Shown here piece by piece: positions 1 to 5,333 of a stretch of 5,333 bases of DNA. Both the position numbers and the translations under genes were made by a program. Position 1 is the stretch's first letter. Every line of letters starts with the position of its first letter. Source of the DNA: Phenylobacterium sp. (lineage in GTDB: Bacteria; Pseudomonadota; Alphaproteobacteria; Caulobacterales; Caulobacteraceae); assembly GCA_028291285.1 (NCBI GenBank), contig JAQGIJ010000194.1, forward strand, positions 1-5,333, in the 5' to 3' direction. The notes under the pieces are model-generated. The model was not told the origin of the DNA and searched no databases. It worked only from the letters and a program-made list of their open reading frames with translations.

Positions 1-381
1 CGCATCTCGCGCCGGCTGCGGCAGGAAGCGCAGCGGGCGGGCCTCTCGGCGCAGGACGCCGTCCTCCTGGGCCAGGTGAAGAAGGCGCCGGGCATCGGGG
101 TGAGCGCGCTCGCCGAGGCCGAGCAGACCTCGCGGCCGACGATGAGCGAGCATCTGAAGCGCCTCGAGGCGGCGGGGTTCGTCACCCGCGGCGGCGACGC
201 GGCGGACGGGCGGCGCTCCGGCTTCACCATCACGCCGGCGGGCGCGCGCAAGCTCGACCAGATCCGGGCGCAGCGGAACGACTGGCTGGCCAAGCGGCTG
301 GCCAAGCTGGATCCCGCCGAGCGCGACCAGCTGGCCGCCGCCGCCGGCGCGCTGCTGAAGCTCGCGAGCGTGGCGTCGTGA
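1..381 (+). CDS. MarR-family transcriptional regulator, 5'-truncated by window edge
   Basis: The last 126 codons of a winged helix-turn-helix regulator are visible. The frame is open from base 1, so the true start lies upstream; the GTG at 76 falls inside the DNA-binding domain and is not a plausible start. Counting from the window edge, residues 15-41 form the helices before the HTH. Residues 43-59 (TSRPTMSEHLKRLEAAG) look like the recognition helix. Residues 61-78 form the beta wing with the family's D-x-R-R motif (D69, R71, R72), followed by TPAG, where MarR proteins usually have T-x-x-G. The rest is a charged, Ala/Leu-rich dimerisation helix. MarR proteins are usually about 140-160 residues, so some 20-30 are missing. 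The stop overlaps the start of the exporter gene, so it is probably the local, ligand-responsive repressor of its own operon. The ligand cannot be deduced. Confidence 0.9.
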   Translation, partial: RISRRLRQEAQRAGLSAQDAVLLGQVKKAPGIGVSALAEAEQTSRPTMSEHLKRLEAAGFVTRGGDAADGRRSGFTITPAGARKLDQIRAQRNDWLAKRLAKLDPAERDQLAAAAGALLKLASVAS

Positions 382-1835
382 GCGAGGAGGCCCTCGATCC
401 GCGCGCCGTCGCCGCGGAGCCCTCCGGCATCGGCGAGGAGCCGGTCGTCCGCGCCAGCTGGATCGTGCCCGCCATCATCGGCTCGGCCCTGCTCATGCAG
501 ACGCTGGAATCGACGGTCATGTCGAACGCGCTGCCCGCCATCGCCCACGCCCTGCACGAGGATCCCCTGCGCCTGAACATGGCGATCACCATGTTCCTGC
601 TGGCCTCGGCGGTCTTCCTGCCGGTCAGCGGCTGGGTTGCCGACAAGTTCGGCGCCAAACGCATTTTCATGGCCGCGATGGTGCTCTTCGCGATCTCGTC
701 CGCCGGCTGCGGCCTGGCGCATTCGCTGGCGCAGCTCGTCGTCGCGCGCATCTTCCAGGGCGCGGCCGCGGCGATGATGCTGCCGGTGGGACGGCTCGTG
801 CTGCTGCGCACCACGCCCAAGAGCGAGCTGGTCGCCGCGCTCGCGGTGTTCACCATGCCCGCCCTGGTGGGGCCGGTGATCGGACCGATACTCGGCGGCT
901 TCATCGTCACCTATTTCAACTGGCGCTGGATCTTCTACATCAACCTGCCGATCGCCTTGGTCGGCGTGATCCTGGTCCGCGCCTATGTGCCCAACCTCAA
1001 GGAGCACAACGTCTCGCCGATGGACTGGTGGGGGGTGTTCCTGACGGGCGTGGGACTGGCCGCGCTGATGTTCGGCTTCGAGAACCTCGGCCGCGCCTTC
1101 CTGCCCCCCACCGCCGTGGTCGGCCTGTTCGCGATCAGCTTCGCCTGCTTCGCGCTCTACTGGCGCCACGCGCGGGGCAATCCGCACGCCATTCTCGACC
1201 TGGGCGTCTTCCGCATCGCCACCTTCAGCGCCTCCACGGTCGGCGGCGGGTTCACGCGGATCGGCGTGGGCGCCCTGCCCTTCCTGCTGGCCATGCTGCT
1301 GCAGGTGGGCTTCGGGATGAGCGCCTTCGCGGCCGGCGCGATGACCTTCATCTCCGCCGCCGGCGCCCTTTTCATGAAGGGGGTCGCGCCGCCGGTCCTG
1401 CGCCGTTTCGGCTTCCGCAGCGTGCTGGTGGCGAACGGGGTGATCACGGCGGTGAGCTTCGCCCTCTACGCCCTCTTCAAGCCGTCCACGCCGCACTGGA
1501 TCATCATGGGCGTGCTGGGCATCGGCGGCTTCTTCCGCTCGCTGCAGTTCACCAGCCTGGGCGGCCTGGCCTACGCCGACATCAACCAGGCGCAGATGAG
1601 CCGGGCCTCGACGACCTCGTCCATGGTCCAGCAGCTGGTGCAGTCGGTGGGCATCGGGCTGGCCGCCACCCTGCTGCACTTCCTGCAGTTGGCGCGCGGC
1701 GACACCCAGCTGACCTGGCAGGCGGTGACCCCCGCCTTCGCGGCGATCGGCGCGCTCAGCCTGGTCTCGCTGCTCTGGTTCGTGCGGCTGCCGCCCGACG
1801 CCGGCGATGAGCTCAACGGCCGCCACAGGACCTGA
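378..1835 (+). CDS. DHA2-family (MdtD-like) MFS multidrug/metabolite efflux transporter
   Basis: This 485-residue inner-membrane protein should export a small molecule in exchange for protons. About 14 hydrophobic segments can be traced between residues 28 and 469, as in the DHA2 (EmrB/QacA) branch, whose members are usually near 470-520 residues. Motif A is G85-WVADKFGAKR in the loop after helix 2. The antiporter motif C is GPVIGPILGG at 165-174. The family hallmark NWRWIFYINLP is at 181-191. The helix 1 motif LESTVMSNALP (43-53) has Glu44 where many relatives have Asp. From memory, the MPVGRL...GP..GP..GG and C-half patterns resemble E. coli MdtD more than EmrB. The GTG start at 378 overlaps the MarR stop in a GTGA junction with no clear Shine-Dalgarno, which suggests translational coupling. 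The next ATGs would remove helix 1. No EmrA-like adaptor is adjacent. The substrate is unknown. Confidence 0.93.
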   Translation: MSEEALDPRAVAAEPSGIGEEPVVRASWIVPAIIGSALLMQTLESTVMSNALPAIAHALHEDPLRLNMAITMFLLASAVFLPVSGWVADKFGAKRIFMAAMVLFAISSAGCGLAHSLAQLVVARIFQGAAAAMMLPVGRLVLLRTTPKSELVAALAVFTMPALVGPVIGPILGGFIVTYFNWRWIFYINLPIALVGVILVRAYVPNLKEHNVSPMDWWGVFLTGVGLAALMFGFENLGRAFLPPTAVVGLFAISFACFALYWRHARGNPHAILDLGVFRIATFSASTVGGGFTRIGVGALPFLLAMLLQVGFGMSAFAAGAMTFISAAGALFMKGVAPPVLRRFGFRSVLVANGVITAVSFALYALFKPSTPHWIIMGVLGIGGFFRSLQFTSLGGLAYADINQAQMSRASTTSSMVQQLVQSVGIGLAATLLHFLQLARGDTQLTWQAVTPAFAAIGALSLVSLLWFVRLPPDAGDELNGRHRT

Positions 1836-1838
1836 GCA

Positions 1839-1862
1839 GCTGGCGCGGCGGTTCCGCCCAGC
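1839..1862 (+). terminator. Possible weak hairpin after the exporter gene
   Basis: GCTG (1839-1842) can pair with CAGC (1859-1862), and inside it GGCGG (1847-1851) with CCGCC (1854-1858), leaving a 4-nt bulge on one side. It begins 3 nt after the exporter stop, but no T-tract follows. It may be a weak terminator or a chance structure in GC-rich DNA. Confidence 0.25.
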
Positions 1863-1869
1863 CTAAAGC
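1840..1869 (+). promoter_or_regulatory. Possible housekeeping-type promoter for the aminopeptidase gene
   Basis: CTGGCGC (1840-1846) and CCTAAAGC (1862-1869) partly match the Caulobacter housekeeping promoter pattern TTGACGS and GCTANAWC, with a 15-nt spacer that is slightly long. Transcription would begin near 1876 and give a leader of about 28 nt. The aminopeptidase ATG has no evident Shine-Dalgarno, so a short or leaderless transcript is plausible. The match is weak and overlaps the possible hairpin. Confidence 0.22.
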
Positions 1870-1903
1870 CTGCCGCCCTTCGCGCCTCCGAGTCCTTGCC
1901 CCG

Positions 1904-4540
1904 ATGAAGCTTGCCGCCCGCCTCGCCGCCGCCGTCCTGGCCTTCGCCGCGCCGGCGCTGGCCGCCACGCCGGCGCCGGCCGCCCCCGCCGAGCGGATCG
2001 TCCTGCCGAGCGACGTCCGGCCGGAGCGCTACGAGATCCGGGTTCGGCCCGACGCCGCCCATCTCAGCTTCACCGGCCACGCCCGCATCGCGGTCGAGGT
2101 GATCCGCGCCACCGACCGGATCGTCCTGAACGCCGCCGACCTCGCCTTCCAGCACGTCAGCCTGTCCGGCGTCGCCGCCGCGCCGCGGGTCGAGCTCGAC
2201 GAGACCCAGCAGACCGCCGCCTTCGTGTTCGATCAGGGCCTGCCGCCCGGGCGCTACCTGCTCTCCATCGACTACAGCGGCAGGATCTACGCGCAGGCCT
2301 CGGGTCTGTTCGCCCTGGACTCCCAGGGGCCGGGCGGCAAGGCGCGCGCCCTCTTCACCCAGTTCGAGAACTCCGACGCCCGCCGCTTCGCGCCGCTGTG
2401 GGACGAGCCCGCCGCCAAGGCCGTGTTCTCGCTGACGGTGGAGGCGCCGGGGGGCCAGATGGCGGTGTCCAACATGCCCGTGGCGCACGTCGAGCCGCTG
2501 CCGGACGGGCGGGCGGCCACCACCTTCGCCGACACCCCGAAGATGAGCTCCTACCTGCTGTTCCTGGCGCTCGGCGATTTCGAGCGCATTCACCGGCAGG
2601 TGGGGGCCACCGACGTCGGCGTCGTAGTGCGCCGGGGCGAGGCCGCCAACGCCCGCTTCGCCCTCGACGCCGCGGCGGGGCTCCTGCCCTACTACAACGA
2701 CTGGTTCGGCCTGCCCTATCCGCTGCCGAAGCTCGACCTGGTGGCCGGACCGGGCCAGAGCCAGTTCTTCGGGGCGATGGAGAACTGGGGCGCGATCTTC
2801 GCCTTCGACCACGACCTGCTGCTCGAGCCCACCGCCAGCCAGGCCGACCGCCAGGCCGTCTTCATCGCTATCGCCCACGAGATGGCGCACCAGTGGTTCG
2901 GCGACCTGGTGACCATGGCCTGGTGGGACGACCTCTGGCTCAACGAGGGCTTCGCCTCCTGGATGGAGCACAAGGCGGCCGACCACTTCCATCCGGAGTG
3001 GAACAGCTCGCTGCAGGCGATGGCGAGCCGCGAGCGGGCGATGGAGGTCGACGCCAGCCCCGGGACGCACCCGGTGATCACCCCGATCCGCGACGTCTTC
3101 GCCGCCTCCGACGCCTTCGACAGCATCACCTACCAGAAGGGCGAGGCGGTGATCCGCATGCTGGAGCGCTATGTGGGCGAGGACGCCTTCCGCGCCGGCA
3201 TCCGCGCCTACCTCGCCCGCCATGCCTATGGCGCCACCACCACCGACGAGCTCTGGGCCGAGATGGAGCGGGTCTCGCCCCTGCCGGTGACCGACATCGC
3301 CCACGACTTCACCCTGCAGAGCGGCCTGCCGCTGATCCGCGCCGAGGCCTCGCGCGGCGGCCTTCGCCTGACGCAGGACCGCTTCGCCATCCAGGCGCCG
3401 CCCGGCGCCAGCGTCTGGCGCACCCCCGTCCGCGTCGCCCCGGCGGAAGGTGGCGGCGCCTGGGTCGGACTGGTCAGCCGCCTGCGCCCGCAGCAGGTCG
3501 CGATCCCGCCGGCCAGCGCCCCGGTGGTGAACGCCGGCCAGGACGGCTACTTCCGCACCGCCTATGCGCCGGACCTCTGGTCGCGCCTGGCCGGGCGGTT
3601 CGCGAGCCTCGCGCCGGAGGACCAGCTGGGCCTGCTCTACGACAGCCGGGCGCTCGGCGAGGCGGGCGTCGCCCCGCTCGGCGACTTCCTCGAGCTGGCC
3701 CGCGCCGCCACGCGCGCGCAGGAGCCGATCGTGCTGAACGCCCTGGCCGACGAGCTCACCGCCATGGGTCGGGCCTATCCGCCCGGGCGGGCCGGGGCGG
3801 CGTTCCGCGCCTTCGCGCGCGCCCGGCTCGGGCCGATCCTGGTCCGCCTCGGCTGGGACGCGGTCCCGGGCGAGGCCGAGAATGTCGCGGGCCTGCGCGC
3901 CGACCTGATCGCCGACTTGGGCGAGCTCGACGATCCGGGCGTGGTCGCCGAAGCGCGCCAGCGGTTCGAAGCCTCCCTCGCCGCCCCCGAGGCGCTGCCG
4001 GCGGCGCTGCGCTACGGCGTGCAGGACGTGGTGGCCCGGCGGGCCGATCCGCGGACCTGGGCGCAGCTGCACGCCCTGGCCCGGGCCGTCGGCTCCACGC
4101 GCGAGCGGGACCGCCTCTATCGGCTGCTCGGCTCGGCGCACGATCCCGCCCTCGCCGACCGAGCCCTTGCGCTGGCGCTGAGCGACGAGCCGCCGCCGAC
4201 CACCGCGCCCGGCCTGATCGCCAGCGTCGCCGCCCGCCATCCCGAGAAGGCCTTCGAGTTCGCGCTCGCCCACCGCGCGCAGGTCGAGTCCCTGCTGGAG
4301 CCCGCCAGCCGGACCATCTTCTTCGCCAATCTGGCGTCGGGCTCACACGACCCGGCGATCACGCGCAGGCTCAGGGCCTTCGGGCGGACCGTCCCGGCCT
4401 CCAGCCGCGGCGAGATCGACAAGGCCGCCGCCGCGGTGCAACGCCGCCACGCCTTCGTCGCGCGCGGGCTGCCGGAGATCGACCGCTGGCTGGCCGCCCA
4501 TCCCGATCCGGCTCCAGGGCGTTCGACGCAGGGCGGCTAG
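1904..4540 (+). CDS. Exported M1-family zinc aminopeptidase with ERAP1-like C-terminal domain
   Basis: This 878-residue metallopeptidase should remove N-terminal amino acids from peptides outside the cytoplasm. Residues 1-20 form a Sec signal peptide: K2 and R6, a hydrophobic stretch, then ALA before A21. No lipobox cysteine is seen, so it is probably periplasmic or secreted. The N-terminal beta domain runs to about residue 235 and includes FTQFENSDARR (151-161) and WDEP (166-169). The peptidase domain carries the exopeptidase motif GAMEN (290-294). The zinc site is H325-E-M-A-H329 with E348 after the usual 18 residues (LNEGFASW), E326 is the general base, and Tyr410 in the DSITYQKG segment fits the catalytic tyrosine. 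The helical ERAP1-like region starts near G548-YFRTAY. All expected catalytic residues are present. ATG 1904 is chosen because it gives the signal peptide. The domain layout is ERAP/APN-like rather than E. coli PepN-like. Specificity cannot be read from the sequence. Confidence 0.95.
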   Translation: MKLAARLAAAVLAFAAPALAATPAPAAPAERIVLPSDVRPERYEIRVRPDAAHLSFTGHARIAVEVIRATDRIVLNAADLAFQHVSLSGVAAAPRVELDETQQTAAFVFDQGLPPGRYLLSIDYSGRIYAQASGLFALDSQGPGGKARALFTQFENSDARRFAPLWDEPAAKAVFSLTVEAPGGQMAVSNMPVAHVEPLPDGRAATTFADTPKMSSYLLFLALGDFERIHRQVGATDVGVVVRRGEAANARFALDAAAGLLPYYNDWFGLPYPLPKLDLVAGPGQSQFFGAMENWGAIFAFDHDLLLEPTASQADRQAVFIAIAHEMAHQWFGDLVTMAWWDDLWLNEGFASWMEHKAADHFHPEWNSSLQAMASRERAMEVDASPGTHPVITPIRDVFAASDAFDSITYQKGEAVIRMLERYVGEDAFRAGIRAYLARHAYGATTTDELWAEMERVSPLPVTDIAHDFTLQSGLPLIRAEASRGGLRLTQDRFAIQAPPGASVWRTPVRVAPAEGGGAWVGLVSRLRPQQVAIPPASAPVVNAGQDGYFRTAYAPDLWSRLAGRFASLAPEDQLGLLYDSRALGEAGVAPLGDFLELARAATRAQEPIVLNALADELTAMGRAYPPGRAGAAFRAFARARLGPILVRLGWDAVPGEAENVAGLRADLIADLGELDDPGVVAEARQRFEASLAAPEALPAALRYGVQDVVARRADPRTWAQLHALARAVGSTRERDRLYRLLGSAHDPALADRALALALSDEPPPTTAPGLIASVAARHPEKAFEFALAHRAQVESLLEPASRTIFFANLASGSHDPAITRRLRAFGRTVPASSRGEIDKAAAAVQRRHAFVARGLPEIDRWLAAHPDPAPGRSTQGG

Positions 4541-4782
4541 TCGCAGGGCGCCGCCTCGCCGGTGGCGAGGTCGATGCGGAAACACTGCCGCTCGCCGGTC
4601 GCGCAGTCCTCGACGATCAGCGAGACGGCATCCTCGACCTCCGGCGCCGGGTGGAATTCCTCCACGAAGCCGAGCGCCGCGTCGATGAAGCTCGATCCCT
4701 CGACGAGGCGGCCGCGGCTCGGCGCCTCGGCGTGGCCGTGGACCGAGAAGCTGCGCGTCGCGCGGGCGGTGTCGAGCGGCAT
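4537..4782 (-). CDS. Small conserved protein of unknown function, probably DUF5961 type
   Basis: This 81-residue soluble protein has no signal peptide or membrane segment. The ATG at 4782 is preceded, 6 nt away, by AGAGGGA (4789-4795 read on the minus strand), one of the few good ribosome sites in the window, which fixes the start. The visible pattern is FSVHGHAEAPSRGR near residues 12-25, then SSFIDAALGFVEEFHP (30-45), then a beta-like SLIVEDCATGERQCFRIDL (54-72), ending in GEAAPCD. It has three cysteines (C60, C67, C80) and three histidines (H15, H17, H44). From memory this resembles the short DUF5961 proteins of Caulobacterales and relatives; I could not test that. Two shadow frames overlap it, but they are Arg/Pro-rich and lack such organisation. 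It lies downstream of the RTX gene on the same strand and could be co-transcribed. Its role is unknown; metal binding by Cys/His is speculative. Confidence 0.8.
   Translation of the reverse strand: MPLDTARATRSFSVHGHAEAPSRGRLVEGSSFIDAALGFVEEFHPAPEVEDAVSLIVEDCATGERQCFRIDLATGEAAPCD
4554..4570 (+). terminator. Candidate hairpin terminator just past the aminopeptidase stop
   Basis: CCTCGCC (4554-4560) and GGCGAGG (4564-4570) make a perfect 7-bp stem with a 3-nt GGT loop, starting 13 nt after the aminopeptidase stop. No T-tract follows on either strand, so it would be a non-canonical terminator or an RNA 3'-end stabiliser. It lies inside the last codons of the opposing small gene (LATGEAAPC region), so coding constraint could also explain it. 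Confidence 0.35.
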
Positions 4783-4788
4783 GGCGGG

Positions 4789-4795
4789 TCCCTCT
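4789..4795 (-). promoter_or_regulatory. Ribosome binding site of the 81-residue gene
   Basis: Read on the minus strand this is AGAGGGA, 6 nt before the ATG. It settles the start of the small gene. It lies only 2 nt from the base of the hairpin at 4798-4821, so folding there might affect its access. Confidence 0.7.
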
Positions 4796-4797
4796 TT

Positions 4798-4821
4798 CGG
4801 CCCGGATCAACGCCCGGGCCG
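4798..4821 (-). terminator. Hairpin between RTX gene and 81-residue gene (terminator or leader structure)
   Basis: CGGCCCGG (4798-4805) pairs perfectly with CCGGGCCG (4814-4821): an 8-bp, almost all G-C stem with an 8-nt loop. It begins 26 nt past the RTX stop (minus-strand sense) and ends just before the ribosome site of the small gene. The following bases are GAAAGAGG, not a T-tract, so a classical Rho-independent terminator is not supported. It could be a 3'-end processing or stability element of the RTX message, or a leader structure of the small gene. Confidence 0.45.
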
Positions 4822-4843
4822 CGGAAAGGATTCCACCCCGGCC
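4817..4843 (-). repeat. Second imperfect inverted repeat in the same gap
   Basis: GGCCG (4817-4821) can pair with CGGCC (4839-4843), and inside it GGAA (4823-4826) with TTCC (4831-4834) around an AGGA loop. It shares 4817-4821 with the neighbouring 8-bp hairpin, so the two folds exclude each other. GGCGGG (4783-4788) and CCCGCC (4842-4847) additionally bound the whole 65-bp gap as a 6-bp inverted repeat. Confidence 0.35.
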
Positions 4844-4847
4844 CGCC

Positions 4848-5333
4848 TCAGTGAATGATCCAGTCGCTCAGGCTGATCTGGCTGGGCGCCACGTGCTCGA
4901 CATCGATGATGAAGTTCGGCCACTGCGGGTTGGGGCCGGCCTGGTCGCGGTCGAACCGCACCCAGGTTCCGCCGTTGTTGTCGCTCTCCAGGAACAGATA
5001 GCCGTCGTGGACCGGGTCGGTCCCGGTGTAGCCGGCCTTGGCGAAGAGCGCCGAGAGGTCGATCTTGTCCTGGCCCGGGGTGAAGTCGGTGATGTGCGCC
5101 GGCGACCAGGGCTCGGTCCCGAAGACGAAGCGGTCGGCCCCGCCGCCCCCGGTGAGCGTGTCGTTGGCCTGGCTGGCGTTGAGCGTGTCATTGCCCGCCC
5201 CGCCGGTCAGCACCGAGCCGGTGCTCGTCGCCGTCAGCACCTGGCCGGAGCCGCCGCCGGGCGGCGGCGGCGGCGGTGTGGTCCCGCCGGCCGAGCCGGA
5301 CAGCGTCGCCCAGCTGAGGCTGGAGGGCGCGAC
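4848..5333 (-). CDS. C-terminal part of a secreted RTX (hemolysin-type calcium-binding) protein, 5'-truncated by window edge
   Basis: The frame is open to the right edge, so the last 161 residues of a larger protein are visible. The GTG at 5240 is internal. Counting from the edge, residues 1-19 (VAPSSLSWATLSGSAGGTT) end an upstream domain. Then come six prolines (20-25) and GGGSG, a flexible linker. Three nonapeptides follow in tandem: GGAGNDTLN (44-52), ASQANDTLT (53-61) and GGGGADRFV (62-70). The middle one has lost its glycines but keeps N-D-T-L. Residues 83-97 (DFTPGQDKIDLSALF) are the typical segment after RTX repeats. DPVHDGY...VRFDRD...IIDVEHV and the end SDWIIH resemble type I secretion C-terminal target regions. 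The protein is therefore probably exported in one step by an ABC/MFP/OMP system and folds on binding calcium outside. The passenger (enzyme, adhesin or other) is not visible. Confidence 0.88.
   Translation of the reverse strand, partial: VAPSSLSWATLSGSAGGTTPPPPPPGGGSGQVLTATSTGSVLTGGAGNDTLNASQANDTLTGGGGADRFVFGTEPWSPAHITDFTPGQDKIDLSALFAKAGYTGTDPVHDGYLFLESDNNGGTWVRFDRDQAGPNPQWPNFIIDVEHVAPSQISLSDWIIH
5250..5276. repeat. GCC/CGG triplet tract forming a palindrome in the polyproline linker
   Basis: GCC-rich triplets (5250-5258) meet CGG-rich triplets (5260-5276). Bases 5250-5258 and 5260-5268 are perfectly complementary around one central G. On the minus strand the tract encodes six prolines followed by three glycines. 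Such simple repeats can change in unit number by slippage, always in frame, so linker length may vary between strains. Confidence 0.6.

Noticed and set aside
230..910. A 226-codon minus-strand frame over the regulator and exporter
   Set aside because: It is antisense to clear MarR and MFS coding sequence, and its Ser/Ala/Arg-rich product shows no domain.
1571..4273. A 900-codon open frame on the minus strand across the aminopeptidase gene
   Set aside because: It is antisense to two confidently identified genes. Its translation is a Gly/Ala/Arg/Glu-rich low-complexity sequence without recognisable domains, as expected for an antisense frame in GC-rich DNA where stops are rare.
4343..4810. A 155-codon minus-strand frame overlapping the 81-residue gene
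   Set aside because: The translation is Arg/Ala/Gly-rich and lacks the organised pattern and well-spaced ribosome site of the 81-residue frame; it also runs antisense into the aminopeptidase.
2398..4854. An 818-codon open frame on the plus strand overlapping the aminopeptidase in another frame
   Set aside because: The product is Arg/Pro/Gly-rich with no domain, and it runs through the aminopeptidase stop and antisense to the small gene. It is a frame shadow of GC-rich coding DNA.
4848..5240. Treating GTG at 5240 as the start of an independent 130-residue RTX protein
   Set aside because: The same frame stays open to the window edge and upstream codons encode a typical Pro/Gly linker and more protein. 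No Shine-Dalgarno is seen before this GTG, so it is an internal valine codon.
1..5333. Mobile elements, CRISPR arrays, tRNA or rRNA genes
   Set aside because: I saw no transposase or integrase coding, no regularly spaced direct repeats, no tRNA-like cloverleaf with T-loop, and no rRNA sequence. Base composition looks even throughout.

Overview
The window is very GC-rich (roughly 70% by eye), with G or C at most third codon positions and few recognisable Shine-Dalgarno sites. Together with the gene families present, this suggests an alphaproteobacterial chromosome, most likely Caulobacterales (Phenylobacterium/Caulobacter type). That placement is an inference; there is no rRNA or other marker gene here.

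The left and middle part is on the + strand. It starts inside a MarR-family regulator (1-381, its first residues lie outside the window). The stop of this gene overlaps by 4 nt the GTG start of a 14-helix-type DHA2 major facilitator exporter (378-1835) resembling E. coli MdtD. Regulator and pump form a two-gene unit of the usual repressor-plus-efflux-pump kind. After a 68-bp gap comes a large gene for an exported M1-family zinc aminopeptidase with an ERAP1-like C-terminal domain (1904-4540). Its signal peptide, GAMEN motif, zinc ligands and catalytic tyrosine are all intact.

The right part is on the - strand. A short 81-residue protein (4537-4782, probably a DUF5961-type protein of unknown function) is convergent with the aminopeptidase, and the two share a CTAG in which both stop codons lie. 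Upstream of it, across a 65-bp gap full of inverted repeats, is the C-terminal end of a secreted RTX-type protein (4848-5333). It shows a polyproline linker, three tandem calcium-binding nonapeptides and a type I secretion C-terminal region. Its catalytic or binding domain lies beyond the window edge.

The genes do not form one pathway. The window holds an efflux unit, a stand-alone envelope peptidase, a small conserved protein and an exported calcium-binding protein, all compatible with core or mildly accessory chromosome. I see no mobile element, CRISPR array, tRNA, rRNA or phage gene, and no convincing undescribed system. The points most worth a second look are the hairpin-rich junctions on either side of the 81-residue gene and the unseen N-terminal part of the RTX protein.
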